From Thermotoga petrophila RKU-1 (GTDB taxonomy: Bacteria > Thermotogota > Thermotogae > Thermotogales > Thermotogaceae), in assembly GCF_000016785.1 (NCBI RefSeq), contig NC_009486.1, positions 558,001 to 622,000 on the forward strand: a DNA stretch of 64,000 nucleotides, in the 5' to 3' direction. A program made the position numbers and the translations under genes. This document shows positions 31,362 to 40,242 of the stretch, in pieces (position 1 is the stretch's first letter; every line of letters begins with the position of its first letter). The notes under the pieces were generated by a model. The model did not search any database. It was given only the letters and a program-made list of their open reading frames with translations, and had not been told where the DNA came from.

Positions 31362-32345
31362 TCAAGATACTTCTTGATAACCCTTCTCTTTCAAAATCTG
31401 GGCTACTTCTTTATTCACCACGTATTTCGGAATATTACCCTTGAAAAAGTCCACCACAGATTGAGCAGCCATCATATTCATTCTGAGGATGGATTCCTTT
31501 GTATGCGCACCTATATGGGCTGTGGTGATGAGATTGGGACATTTGAAAAGAGGTGAATTGGGATTCGGAGGTTCCTCAGAGAAGACATCCAAGGCAGCAC
31601 CTGCTATTCTTCCCTCTTTCAAAGCTTTCACGAGTGCTTCTTCATCTACCAGTCCTCCGCGGGAGGTGTTGATCAAAAAAGCAGATTTCTTCATGAGTGA
31701 GAGTTCTCTTTCTCCTATCATGTTCTTTGTACTTTCGTTCAGCGGAACATGGAGTGAGACGAAATCACTCTCTTTTAGAAGTTGATCCAGATCATCAACA
31801 GGGGTAGCCTCCAGTAATCTAACATTATCTTTACTCACATAAGGATCGTAGACCAGCACGTTCATTCCAAGGCAGACAGCCTTTTTAACCACTTCTCTTC
31901 CTATCGAGCCAAACCCCACCACACCCAGTGTTTTTCCAGAAACTTCCTGTCCCACCGTTCCTTCCCATTTTCTTTCGAGAAACAGTTTGTTGTGAGCCCA
32001 TACAAGACCTCTAATCAGTGCGAAGATGAAAGCGATTGTGAGCTCTGCGACGGAAAGGGAATTTGCACCGGCTGTGATGGTAACGGGAATACCTTTTTTC
32101 GTGGCAGCTTCCAAATCTATGTTGTCCACCCCCACACCGTGCTTTGCTATGACTTTAAGACTGGAATTTTCTATCATTTCTGCTGTTACTGGGTGTGTTC
32201 CCACAATCAAAGCATCTACTTCCTTCAGGATGTCAGGATCTATAGTGTCGGATCTTATTATTTCGAAGCCTTCTTTTTTGAGGAATTCAACAGGTTCCTG
32301 GGAGTACTTTCCGAAGGTTCGTGTCACGATCAATACTTTTTTCAT
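31362..32345 (-). CDS. D-2-hydroxyacid dehydrogenase (phosphoglycerate dehydrogenase-like)
   Basis: A 327-residue NAD-dependent enzyme of the SerA-like family. It has substrate-domain sequence AKHGVGVDNIDLEAAT, the coenzyme loop VVGFGSIGREVVKKA, then INTSRGGLVDEEAL with the catalytic Arg, a Glu in FSEEPPN and the catalytic His in TAHIGAHT. There is no ACT domain, so it is shorter than biosynthetic SerA. It is the last gene of a TRAP-transporter operon next to an RpiR regulator and an SDR oxidoreductase, so a catabolic 2-hydroxyacid or sugar-acid substrate is likelier than serine synthesis. SD GGAGGGGGAAG. Confidence 0.85.
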   Translation of the reverse strand: MKKVLIVTRTFGKYSQEPVEFLKKEGFEIIRSDTIDPDILKEVDALIVGTHPVTAEMIENSSLKVIAKHGVGVDNIDLEAATKKGIPVTITAGANSLSVAELTIAFIFALIRGLVWAHNKLFLERKWEGTVGQEVSGKTLGVVGFGSIGREVVKKAVCLGMNVLVYDPYVSKDNVRLLEATPVDDLDQLLKESDFVSLHVPLNESTKNMIGERELSLMKKSAFLINTSRGGLVDEEALVKALKEGRIAGAALDVFSEEPPNPNSPLFKCPNLITTAHIGAHTKESILRMNMMAAQSVVDFFKGNIPKYVVNKEVAQILKEKGYQEVS

Positions 32346-32362
32346 ATCTTCCCCCTCCAGAT

Positions 32363-33205
32363 TCAGTACTTCAATTCTGAAACCGCGAGTCTACTCCTGT
32401 TGAGAATTTCTATTGCCCTTGGATCTCTTGCTGCTAAAAGCGTGTATATCGTATCGAGAATCACAAGCTGGACTATTCTCGAAGTCATCGCATCGGTTCT
32501 TATTTTCGTCTCTTTTGTGTTGGTGGCAAGGACAACATTCGAGTACTTCGCAAGCGTGGATTTTCTATTCCCTGTGATAGCAACAACCGGCATTTTCATC
32601 TCTTTCGCTTTTTTAGCGAAGTTCACCACAGAGATCGTTTCTCCGGTGTGCGAAATGGCAACCAGCAGATCGTTTGGTGAAGCTGTAGCAAGAATGGTTG
32701 CTATGATGTGCTCATCGTTAGAAAACAGACAGTTCTTTCCTATTCTTGTGAATTTGTGAAACGCATCAAACGCAACAGCTGCCGAGGCCGCGAAACCGAT
32801 GAATATGATCCTCTGAGCGTTTTTAAACAGATCGACGGCCTTTTCGATGGAATCGACATCCATCCAATTCAGTGTATCCAGGATGGCCCTCACTGTTGCT
32901 TTGAATATCTTCTCCGTGATGGTTTTCGTATCGTCCTCACTCGAGACATCTTCGTAGACGATCTCGAGCGGTGCCCTGGAGATGCTCTGAGCCAAAAGCA
33001 CCTTGAACTGTTGAAAGCTGTTCAATCCCAGTTTTTTGTAAAACTTCACGACGGAAGCTTCACTCTTCACACCTGCTTTTTCGCTGAGATCGCTGATGGA
33101 ACTCTCTATAATTCCCTTCGGATCAGAAAGGATGGTATCAGCTATTTTTTTCTCTGCATTCGTGAACTCATCGTATTTTTCCTTGATCCTCTGAATAACA
33201 TCCAC
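32363..33205 (-). CDS. RpiR-family transcriptional regulator
   Basis: A 280-residue regulator. The N-terminal 75 residues are the RpiR helix-turn-helix (FTNAEKKIADTILSD, SISDLSEKAGVKSEASVVKFYKKLG). Residues 110-250 are a SIS sugar-phosphate-binding domain with AQRIIFIGFAASAAVAFDAFHKF, VAISHTGETISVV and VAITGNRKSTLAKYS. It probably senses a phosphorylated sugar or sugar acid and controls the operon it lies in. A palindrome upstream of dctP (36862-36879) is a candidate operator. Confidence 0.88.
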   Translation of the reverse strand: MDVIQRIKEKYDEFTNAEKKIADTILSDPKGIIESSISDLSEKAGVKSEASVVKFYKKLGLNSFQQFKVLLAQSISRAPLEIVYEDVSSEDDTKTITEKIFKATVRAILDTLNWMDVDSIEKAVDLFKNAQRIIFIGFAASAAVAFDAFHKFTRIGKNCLFSNDEHIIATILATASPNDLLVAISHTGETISVVNFAKKAKEMKMPVVAITGNRKSTLAKYSNVVLATNTKETKIRTDAMTSRIVQLVILDTIYTLLAARDPRAIEILNRSRLAVSELKY

Positions 33206-33217
33206 ACTAAGACCTCC

Positions 33218-33973
33218 TTACACAGCGGTAGAACCTCCATCTATGTTTATGATACTGCCCGTCATAAATCCGGCTTCGTCACACGCCGCAAAGAGGATTG
33301 CGAAGGCAATTTCCTCTTCTTTCCCCAGTCTCTTCATGGGGATCCTGGAGGTCATCTTTTTCAGGAGTTCTTCTGGATTCGGAGAAGCCTTCACCCTCGC
33401 CATGAGCCCCTCAGACTGAGTGGTGCCTGGACACACCGCGTTGACCCTGATTCCGTAATCGACGTAGTCAACGGCAAGAGATCGTGTGAGTCCCAGGAGT
33501 GCTGCTTTTGAAACACTGTAGACACACCTTCTTGGAATCCCTATGAGTCCTGCTTCGGAGGAAACGTTCACAATGACTCCTCCGCCCTGTTTTTTCATCT
33601 GCTCGACAGCATATTTTGAAAGAAGGAAAGGCCCTTTGACGTTCACGGCTATCGTTTTGTCAAAGTCTTCCTCCGAAGTCTCTTCTATGTTCCCATAAGG
33701 CACAATACCAGCGTTGTTCACCAGGATGTCAAGCCTTCCGAACGTTTCCACTGTTTTCTTCACTATCTGTTCTGCATCTTTCGCCACATCTCCGAAGATA
33801 AACGCAGCTTCTCCTCCCCGACCCTTTATCAGCTCCACTGTTTCTTTTCCTTTTTCCTCAGAGATATCGTTAATTGCTACCTTCGCTCCTCTTTCTGCGA
33901 ACATAATGGCTGCCTTCTTTCCGATGCCGGAACCTGCTCCTGTTATCAAAACCACTTTTCCTTGGAAATTCAT
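33218..33973 (-). CDS. SDR-family oxidoreductase
   Basis: A 251-residue classical short-chain dehydrogenase. It contains the NAD-binding TGAGSGIGKKAA, NNAGIVPYGN, the active-site Ser in NVSSEAGL, YSVSKAALLGLTRSLA with the catalytic Tyr and Lys, and the C-terminal IINIDGGS. It most resembles 3-oxoacyl-ACP-reductase-like or sugar dehydrogenases; the genome context (TRAP transporter, RpiR regulator, hydroxyacid dehydrogenase) favours oxidation of an imported sugar or sugar acid. Cytosolic, likely a tetramer. Confidence 0.88.
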   Translation of the reverse strand: MNFQGKVVLITGAGSGIGKKAAIMFAERGAKVAINDISEEKGKETVELIKGRGGEAAFIFGDVAKDAEQIVKKTVETFGRLDILVNNAGIVPYGNIEETSEEDFDKTIAVNVKGPFLLSKYAVEQMKKQGGGVIVNVSSEAGLIGIPRRCVYSVSKAALLGLTRSLAVDYVDYGIRVNAVCPGTTQSEGLMARVKASPNPEELLKKMTSRIPMKRLGKEEEIAFAILFAACDEAGFMTGSIINIDGGSTAV

Positions 33974-33988
33974 AGCTTTGCTCCCTCC

Positions 33989-35272
33989 TTATCCAAAGAT
34001 GAGATTCGGAATGAACAGTACGATCTGCGGAAAGAAAATAACCAGAAATATTGCCAGTATCGCCACAAACAGAAAAGGCCAGGATGCCTGTATGTATTCT
34101 TCTATGGTTGCACCGAGCACAGAGCAACCGGCATACATGGAAGCACCTACAGGCGGTGTCTGATTACCCATAGCAGCAGATAGAATGAACACCAAACCGA
34201 AGTGAACGGGATCTATTCCCACCTGTCTTGCCACAGGAAGCAGGATTGCTGTAAGCATGAGAATCAAAGCCGTTGCGTCCACAAACAAACCAGCGAAGAC
34301 CAGGAACAAGGAGATCATTATCATCAGAACGTTTGGATTGGAAGATATTCCAAGGAGAAATTCCGCGAGCTTTTCCGGTATCCTTTCCCATATCATACCG
34401 TAACCAAAGATTGTAGACATTGAAAGTATGAACATCACACTACCGATATCACCAAGAGAATTCTCCAGGGTTTCCCAATAAAAGGTTTTGAAAGACATCT
34501 CCCTGTGTATTATGAATCCCACCAGCATTCCGTACAAAACTGCGAAAGAACCAACCTCCGAAGGGGTGAAGATACCGCCTCTCAAACCCACAATCAGCAA
34601 AACCGGAAACATAAGAGCCCAGATACTCTTTCCAAGAGATCTGAAAACTTCGTTTATCGGTGCTCGTTTCTCTCGTTCAGGTGCAAGGTTCAATCTTTTA
34701 GCAACAAACCATATGGTGATCATGTAAACCACCATCAAAAGAAGACCAGGTCCTATTCCCGCCGCAAAGAGCCTTCCTATGGAGACCTGACCGATTGTAC
34801 CGTAAATGATGAAAGCGATACCGGGAGGGATAATAGGAGTGATCAGGGACGTCCAGACGTTCACGGCAACAGCGAATCCTCTTGGATAGCCTCGTCTGAG
34901 CATCTCTGGACCGAGCATCCTTGTTTCCATCGCCGCGTCCGCAATACTGGATCCGGAAACTCCTCCCATCAACGTGGAAAGAACAGCTGAAACCTGACCG
35001 AGTCCTCCTCTCATGTGACCAACGAGGGTAGAGGCAAAATCAAGGAGTCTTCTCGTCACACCGGCAGAATTCATCACATTACCAGCCACAATGAACATGG
35101 GAATAGCAAGCAGCGTGAAATTCACTGTTTGAGAAAGCAGTCTCTGTATCGGAATAGTGATGGGAAGTTCTGGATGCTGAAGAAACCAGAGGAATCCGGA
35201 TATTCCTATAGCGAAGGCAACAGGCATGCCAAGCATCAGAAAAACAGCGAAGGCAATGAGCACTATGATCAT
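33989..35272 (-). CDS. dctM: TRAP transporter large membrane subunit
   Basis: A 427-residue DctM-type permease with about twelve hydrophobic segments. Features are MLGMPVAFAIGISGFLW at the start, GGVSGSSIADAAMETRMLGPEMLRRGYPRGFA (the conserved loop of the family), and ATALILMLTAILLPVARQVGIDPVHFG. It forms the ion-driven transport channel with DctQ and receives ligand from the periplasmic DctP. GGAGG lies 9 nt before the ATG, overlapping the end of dctQ. The C-terminus is hydrophobic right to the end (FLVIFFPQIVLFIPNLIFG). Confidence 0.92.
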   Translation of the reverse strand: MIIVLIAFAVFLMLGMPVAFAIGISGFLWFLQHPELPITIPIQRLLSQTVNFTLLAIPMFIVAGNVMNSAGVTRRLLDFASTLVGHMRGGLGQVSAVLSTLMGGVSGSSIADAAMETRMLGPEMLRRGYPRGFAVAVNVWTSLITPIIPPGIAFIIYGTIGQVSIGRLFAAGIGPGLLLMVVYMITIWFVAKRLNLAPEREKRAPINEVFRSLGKSIWALMFPVLLIVGLRGGIFTPSEVGSFAVLYGMLVGFIIHREMSFKTFYWETLENSLGDIGSVMFILSMSTIFGYGMIWERIPEKLAEFLLGISSNPNVLMIMISLFLVFAGLFVDATALILMLTAILLPVARQVGIDPVHFGLVFILSAAMGNQTPPVGASMYAGCSVLGATIEEYIQASWPFLFVAILAIFLVIFFPQIVLFIPNLIFG

Positions 35273-35273
35273 G

Positions 35274-35753
35274 TCATCTTTCCTCCTTCTTGTTGCCTCT
35301 GAACTCTTCTATCAGCTTCAGTACAGTTGTTCTGAATAGCAAAATTGCACCAACAGGAACACTCAGTGTGACCCACGTGTAGCTGAAGTTTGGTATCCCC
35401 ACGAAGGTTCTGTATCTTGTTTTATAGGAAAGATAAAAGCCCCACACGATAAGATAAACAATGAAAGCAAGGATAATGATGTAATTCACTACCCTGATGA
35501 TCTTTTGAGTCCTTTCGGAAAATTTCTTCACAAGGATGTCCACAGACATCATCTTGTTTTCACGCCAGGCCACATCCACCGCAAAGAAACAGGCCCAGGC
35601 AAAGAAAAAGCTACTCATATCAACAGCCCAGTTTATTGGATGCTTTAGAAATCTGGCAACTCCTGAAGCAAAAACGAGAACAATCATAACCATAAGGAGA
35701 ATCTTGGCGGCGTGTTTTTCAAACTTCAAAAGAATCTGGTCCACTTTTTTCAC
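35274..35753 (-). CDS. dctQ: TRAP transporter small membrane subunit
   Basis: A 159-residue DctQ-like protein with four predicted helices (AKILLMVMIVLVFASGVARF, NWAVDMSSFFFAWACFFAVD, VVNYIIILAFIVYLIVWGF, YTWVTLSVPVGAILLFRT). The WAxFxGAxxAxR-like segment of the family appears as FFAWACFFAVDVAWREN. The open frame starts at 35762, but GTG at 35753 behind AGAGGTGA is preferred. It is separated from dctP by a stem-loop (35784-35806) and directly abuts dctM. Confidence 0.88.
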   Translation of the reverse strand: MKKVDQILLKFEKHAAKILLMVMIVLVFASGVARFLKHPINWAVDMSSFFFAWACFFAVDVAWRENKMMSVDILVKKFSERTQKIIRVVNYIIILAFIVYLIVWGFYLSYKTRYRTFVGIPNFSYTWVTLSVPVGAILLFRTTVLKLIEEFRGNKKEER

Positions 35754-35783
35754 GTCTCTCACCTCTGTCTGAACAGAGTGAAA

Positions 35784-35806
35784 GCCCGACCCAGAAAGGG
35801 CCGGGC
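35784..35806 (-). promoter_or_regulatory. intercistronic hairpin between dctP and dctQ
   Basis: Minus-strand GCCCGGCCC TTTCT GGGTCGGGC forms a 9-bp stem (one G-T pair) followed by TTTCAC rather than a full T-run. It probably acts as a 3' stabiliser or leaky terminator that lets the binding protein be made in excess over the membrane subunits. Confidence 0.55.
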
Positions 35807-35815
35807 AATTGATGA

Positions 35816-36826
35816 TTACTCTCCCTTCACTTCCTTGATCAACTGGTTGAGAGCATCCTCAAGACCGAGATTCTTGTAAGCCTGTTTTGCCCTTTCCATA
35901 AAGGCTTCCTTGTCGATTTCAGAAGCTGGTATCACTGTCATACCCTTTTCAATACACTTCTGTTTGTATTCTTCTTCGAGTTCTTTCATGATTTTGAGAG
36001 AAACTTCGATTCCCGCTTTGTCAATCTCTTCCTCAATAATCTTCTGATATTCCTTGGGCAGGCTGTTGAACCAGTCTGCGCTGACGATTTCGAAGTTGAT
36101 GAGAAGGAAGTGTCCCGTTTCAGACATGTACTTCAAAACTTCGTATAGACCACCGTTGTAAACATTCGCGTAAGTGAGTTCTGCTCCATCGACCGCTTTC
36201 GTCTGGACCGCTGTGTAGATCTCTCCGAAGTTGACGGCAACAGGGATGGCACCAAGAGCTCTTATGGATTCCTGCCATGCAGGCGCACCGGGAGTTCTGA
36301 TTCTCAAACCATTCAGGTCTTCCGGTTCCCTGATGGGTTTGTTTGTCACAAAGTGTCTGTAACCCTGCACCCAGTAGAAGGAGAGAACCTTTATACCGAA
36401 TTTCTGTTCCAACTCTTTCAACCACTTCTGCATTGTTGGAGATTGCTTGATCTTCTTCAGAACCTCCATCGCCTCTTCAGGAGTTTTTGCGCCCATGAAA
36501 TCGATGAAGTATGCAAGGTTCATGACGCCGATGTCTTTAACGTACATTCCAAGCCTTGCAGAGTCCGTGTTCCATCCCACAGGCGCTCCCATTCTGATCT
36601 GCTCGATGATGTCCTCTTCCACACCAAGCTGTGAACTCGGGAAGACTTCAATTCTAACATCGCCGTTCGTTCTCTCCTCAACTGCCTTGGCCCATTTCAG
36701 AAACGCCTGATGGTACGGTTCACCTGGAGCAAGAACGTGTCCAAATCTCAGTGTGTACTTTGCACCGAACACAGCCGACACTAAAAACACGCCTAAAATC
36801 AGCATCAAAAGAAGCTTTTTACCCAT
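35816..36826 (-). CDS. dctP: TRAP transporter solute-binding protein (DctP family)
   Basis: A 336-residue periplasmic binding protein with an N-terminal signal peptide (KLLLMLILGVFLVSAVFGAKY). Family elements follow: RFGHVLAPGEPYHQAFLKWAK, EVFPSSQLG, the ligand-binding Arg in NGLRIRTPGAP, and GAIPVAVNFGEIYTAVQTKAVDGAE. It captures a carboxylate-containing ligand, possibly a uronate or other sugar acid as in the DctP-like sugar-acid group; the exact one is unknown. It is the first gene of the operon, with ATG behind AGGAGGTG. Confidence 0.92.
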   Translation of the reverse strand: MGKKLLLMLILGVFLVSAVFGAKYTLRFGHVLAPGEPYHQAFLKWAKAVEERTNGDVRIEVFPSSQLGVEEDIIEQIRMGAPVGWNTDSARLGMYVKDIGVMNLAYFIDFMGAKTPEEAMEVLKKIKQSPTMQKWLKELEQKFGIKVLSFYWVQGYRHFVTNKPIREPEDLNGLRIRTPGAPAWQESIRALGAIPVAVNFGEIYTAVQTKAVDGAELTYANVYNGGLYEVLKYMSETGHFLLINFEIVSADWFNSLPKEYQKIIEEEIDKAGIEVSLKIMKELEEEYKQKCIEKGMTVIPASEIDKEAFMERAKQAYKNLGLEDALNQLIKEVKGE

Positions 36827-36861
36827 TAACCCACACCTCCTCGGTAAAAATATTTTTTTCT

Positions 36862-36922
36862 TATGGTACTATAACCATATCTTTGCAAAAAAATTTTATG
36901 TCTCAATCGGATAGAAAGTCAA
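36862..36922 (-). promoter_or_regulatory. promoter and candidate operator of the TRAP operon
   Basis: Minus-strand TTGACT (36917-36922), 18 bp, TAAAAT (36893-36898). A perfect 6-bp inverted repeat TATGGT-N6-ACCATA at 36862-36879 lies just past the predicted start of transcription, well placed for repression, perhaps by the RpiR-family protein encoded in the operon. Confidence 0.5.
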
Positions 36923-36978
36923 TGGTTAACATTTCTGTTACATAATGTGGTGATAGTATACTGATTAGGAGGGATGAG

Positions 36979-37563
36979 ATGGGAGTTTTTTCTTTTCTTG
37001 GCGACAAATACCACGATCACGATCTCTTTCTGGAAACCTTGAAATATGCCTTAAACTGTGAGATCAATGATCTTCGTCCTGAGGATTTCCCAGAGATCAG
37101 AAAATTCCCAGATCTTGTTGTCATAGGACGCTGGAACCTCCTCGACGATGAAACACCGTGGTTCAAAGAGGAAGAAACAAAGATTCTGGAAGACTACGTG
37201 AGATCCGGAGGAATGCTCTTTGTCTGGCACTCCGGCCTTGCACGTTTTCCAGAGAGCTACAACAGGCTTGTTGGAGGAAGGTTCATCCACCATCCACCTC
37301 AGAAGAAAGTGAGATACTACGGCAAGGACGTTGAATTTGAACTCGTAGATGAACACTATTTCGTGGATCTGTATTCCGATGTGGAGATATTCCTCTGGAG
37401 TGAATCAGAAGACGGTACCTCCATCGCGGGCTGGATGAAAAGATATTACAACGGAAAAATACTGGCCCTCACACCCGCTCACAGTGAGGGCCTGAAGGAT
37501 CAGGTCTTTAGAGATTTTTTGAAGAAAGTTCTCAACACCTTTGTTAATCAGGCTTCATGGTAA
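36979..37563 (+). CDS. ThuA-like (glutamine-amidotransferase-fold) protein
   Basis: A 194-residue protein of the ThuA superfamily. The fold is suggested by FPDLVVIGRWNLLDDE, ILEDYVRSGGMLFVWHSGLARFPESYNRLVGGRF and a C-terminal GKILALTPAHSEGL. ThuA-like domains have a class I glutamine-amidotransferase fold but lack the catalytic cysteine, and are tied to sugar utilisation. It is divergent from the TRAP operon and convergent with the copper genes, overlapping copZ by 16 nt. AGGAGGGATGAG precedes the ATG. Function unknown; metabolism of the TRAP substrate is a reasonable guess. Confidence 0.72.
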   Translation: MGVFSFLGDKYHDHDLFLETLKYALNCEINDLRPEDFPEIRKFPDLVVIGRWNLLDDETPWFKEEETKILEDYVRSGGMLFVWHSGLARFPESYNRLVGGRFIHHPPQKKVRYYGKDVEFELVDEHYFVDLYSDVEIFLWSESEDGTSIAGWMKRYYNGKILALTPAHSEGLKDQVFRDFLKKVLNTFVNQASW

Positions 37564-37751
37564 CTCTCCACCGGATAGTCGATCTCCTCGAGTTTCTTCA
37601 AAACACTGTCCAGATCTTCCGTTTCAACAACCACTTTCTTCTCTTCCACGCTCACTTCGTAGTTTTTAACGCCCAGTTCTTCCAGCGCCTTCGAAATTCT
37701 CATTTTGCAGTGATTGCAGGAAATATCCGGAACGTTGAGTACGTACCTCAT
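37548..37751 (-). CDS. copZ: heavy-metal-binding (HMA) copper chaperone
   Basis: A 67-residue HMA-domain protein of the beta-alpha-beta-beta-alpha-beta type. Its metal site reads ISCNHCKMRI, the CxxC seen in Atx1/CopZ, with His and Asn in place of the usual Ala-Thr between the cysteines. Such chaperones hand Cu(I) to the ATPase encoded 27 nt upstream. It is the last gene of the copper operon and its 3' end overlaps the convergent ThuA-like gene. Confidence 0.85.
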   Translation of the reverse strand: MRYVLNVPDISCNHCKMRISKALEELGVKNYEVSVEEKKVVVETEDLDSVLKKLEEIDYPVESYHEA

Positions 37752-37778
37752 GGCAGCACCTCCTCAGATTTTGATCGT

Positions 37779-39959
37779 TCACTCTCTCACCCTCATAGAG
37801 TTGAGAGTCACAGTGATGGAACTGAAAGCCATGGCGAGTTCTGCGATCACCGGATGAAGCAGTCCCATCATCGCCATGGGAATGGCCACCACGTTGTAGA
37901 AGAAGGCCCAGAACAGGTTCTGTTTTATGATTTTGAAAGTCTTTCTTGATATTTCTATCGCATCGACGACTTTCGATATACCGCCCTTTGTTATGATGAT
38001 GTCTGCGCTGTCGATGGCAAGGTCTGTTCCCGAACCTATCGCTATTCCAACATCTGCCCCTTTCAAAGCGGCGGCGTCGTTCATACCGTCTCCCACCATC
38101 GCAACTTTCTTTCCCTGAGCCTGGTAAGACCTCACAAGGTCCAGTTTTTCAGAAGGCTTCACACCAGCGTGGAACCTTTCTATTCCAAGGCGTCTTGCAA
38201 CCGCTTTTGCAGTCTTTTCATTGTCTCCCGTTATCATGACAGGTTCTATTCCCATCTCTTTGAGTTTTCTCACAGCCTCGGAACTGTCTTCTCTGATTGG
38301 ATCTTCTATTGCGAGAAATCCTACAACTTCACCGTTTCTTCTCACCTCAACTACGGTCTTTCCTTCCTCCAGGAGAGACTCGTACTTTGAATAATCCAGA
38401 GGCTTCCCGACAAAATACTCTTCTCCCTTGTAACGTGCCCTCACTCCTTCTCCTGGGACTTCCTCCACGCTTTCTACCTCAACTACATTCTGAGAAAGTT
38501 CAGAAATTGCCTTTGCAAGAGGATGGTTCGAGTTTCTCTCTATACTCGTAACAATTTTGATCAGTTCAGCGGAGAGATTGTGATCCACCACCTTTGGACT
38601 ACCCTCGGTGAGCGTTCCTGTCTTGTCTGTGAGCACCACTCCTACATCCTTCGATGTCTGAATCGCCTCGGCGTTTCTTATGAGAAGGCCCTTCTTTGCA
38701 GCAAGCCCCGTTCCCGTGACGAGCGCCATGGGAGTTGCAAGACCAAGAGCGCACGGACACGCTATGACGATCGTTGCAACGAAGACGAAGACAGAGAAGG
38801 TCAGCGGGTCACTGGTTTGTATGATCCAGGGAAAGATTTCTCTTGCCTTTTCTACAAAAGGAAGGAACCGTTCGTAATTGAAGTACCACACCAGAGCGCT
38901 GGTTATAGCGAGGACGATGATCGTGGGAACAAACCACATGGTGATCCTGTCGGCCAGAGCCTGAATCGGTACCTTCGAACCTTGCGCTTCCTGAATCAAT
39001 TTGACCATTTGAGACAAAAAGGTGTCTTCTCCTACCTTTGTGACTTTTATTTTGATAGGACTCGATACATTCAAAGAACCACCGATCACTTCATCGTTTT
39101 CTCTCTTCAAAACCGGTATGGATTCACCCGTGACCACAGATTCGTCGATCGAAGACTGCCCTTCCACGATCACCCCATCCACGGGGATTCTTTCACCGGG
39201 TTTTACCAGCACGATGAAACCCTCTTTCACTGCCTCTATCGGCATCATCACTTCTCCTTCGTCGGTGATGACGCGGGCTTCTTTTGCTTGAAGTTTCAGA
39301 AGGGCTTTGATTTCTTTGCTGGCCCTGTCGCGCAGGTAAGATTCTATGAAACGTCCCGTGATGTGGAACGCAACGATCATCGCACCGATGGCACCAAAGG
39401 ACATTACAGGAAGTCCCACACTGTCAAGAAGAGCGGTCACCCAAGAAGTCACCGCACCGAAGAAGATGAGCGTGTCCATGTTTGTGTGTTTGTGTGTGAG
39501 GGCTATCCATGCTCCTCTGATCGTTCCTCTGCCCACGTAGAACGTAACGAACGCACCCGCGAAAACCTCTATCCAGGTGAAATAAGGTACCTCAGAAACA
39601 AACATGTGATAGATCATGAGGAGGGCAAGAGGGGCCGTGACAAGCCAGGCAAGAATCAGATTTCTCTTCGACTCTTCGTATCGCTTTCTTTCCACATCTT
39701 CCGGAGATTCTGTTGTTACTCCGTATCCTACTTCCTCCACAGCTTTTTTGATTTCCTCGAAGGATATCTCTTTCTCTGCCACTATGAACCCCGTTGAAGT
39801 GGCAAGATTCACAGCCGCGAACTTCACCCCGTCGAGTTTTTTCAGGGTCTTTTCAACGGTTTTCGCACAGGTGGCGCACGTCATTCCTGTCACAGTGAAG
39901 GTCTTCTTTATCTCCTCATTCTTCGCAGCACGATCCTCCATCGTTTTCTGATCGCTCAT
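37779..39959 (-). CDS. copA: copper-exporting P-type ATPase
   Basis: A 726-residue P1B-ATPase. One N-terminal HMA domain (TGMTCATC, residues about 23-30) is followed by eight expected membrane segments with the metal-channel CPC in IACPCALGLATP. The actuator TGES, phosphorylation site DKTGTLTEG and hinge MVGDGMNDAAAL are present. The C-terminal YNVVAIPMAMMG and MAFSSITVTLNSMR motifs fit Cu(I) export. The open frame extends upstream, but ATG at 39959 behind GGGAGGTG gives the normal start. It overlaps the upstream AhpD-like gene by 44 nt. Confidence 0.94.
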   Translation of the reverse strand: MSDQKTMEDRAAKNEEIKKTFTVTGMTCATCAKTVEKTLKKLDGVKFAAVNLATSTGFIVAEKEISFEEIKKAVEEVGYGVTTESPEDVERKRYEESKRNLILAWLVTAPLALLMIYHMFVSEVPYFTWIEVFAGAFVTFYVGRGTIRGAWIALTHKHTNMDTLIFFGAVTSWVTALLDSVGLPVMSFGAIGAMIVAFHITGRFIESYLRDRASKEIKALLKLQAKEARVITDEGEVMMPIEAVKEGFIVLVKPGERIPVDGVIVEGQSSIDESVVTGESIPVLKRENDEVIGGSLNVSSPIKIKVTKVGEDTFLSQMVKLIQEAQGSKVPIQALADRITMWFVPTIIVLAITSALVWYFNYERFLPFVEKAREIFPWIIQTSDPLTFSVFVFVATIVIACPCALGLATPMALVTGTGLAAKKGLLIRNAEAIQTSKDVGVVLTDKTGTLTEGSPKVVDHNLSAELIKIVTSIERNSNHPLAKAISELSQNVVEVESVEEVPGEGVRARYKGEEYFVGKPLDYSKYESLLEEGKTVVEVRRNGEVVGFLAIEDPIREDSSEAVRKLKEMGIEPVMITGDNEKTAKAVARRLGIERFHAGVKPSEKLDLVRSYQAQGKKVAMVGDGMNDAAALKGADVGIAIGSGTDLAIDSADIIITKGGISKVVDAIEISRKTFKIIKQNLFWAFFYNVVAIPMAMMGLLHPVIAELAMAFSSITVTLNSMRVRE

Positions 39960-40242
39960 ACTGCCACACCTCCCTCGCCCAGGTTTCTGCGATGCAGGCT
40001 CCCATGGTGACAGCAACTTCGAGGATCTCTTTTATTTCATCCTTTGTGGCACCCATTTCAATTGCTTTTTGATAGTACCCCTGAGCACAGGGCTTGCACT
40101 TTTCCACAACCGCTATGGCTAAGGCTGCCAGCACCTTGTACTTTGCAGGTATCGATCCATCAGAAAAGGCCTTATTTCTCATCCTCACAACCGCACCGCT
40201 CACCTCAGGGAATTCTCTTCTCCACCTTTCGAATTCATTCAT
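39916..40242 (-). CDS. carboxymuconolactone decarboxylase / AhpD-like protein
   Basis: A 108-residue single-domain protein of the CMD/AhpD family. It carries the redox motif EKCKPCAQGYYQKAIEMGAT (CxxC, then His position replaced by Gln) and the helix GATKDEIKEILEVAVTMG. It also ends in GGSCCEE, an extra vicinal cysteine pair suited to metal or thiol chemistry. Placed second in the copper operon, overlapping copA by 44 nt, it may deal with thiol oxidation under copper stress. A true decarboxylase role is unlikely. Confidence 0.8.
   Translation of the reverse strand: MNEFERWRREFPEVSGAVVRMRNKAFSDGSIPAKYKVLAALAIAVVEKCKPCAQGYYQKAIEMGATKDEIKEILEVAVTMGACIAETWAREVWQYERSENDGGSCCEE

Noticed and set aside
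31213-31365. N-terminal extension of the methyltransferase
   Set aside because: It would be translated from the tRNA-Thr gene; GTG at 31212 has its own ribosome-binding site.
38523-39797. 424-codon plus-strand frame
   Set aside because: Antisense to the copper ATPase over its most conserved part; translation is rich in His/Arg/Ser as expected for a shadow.
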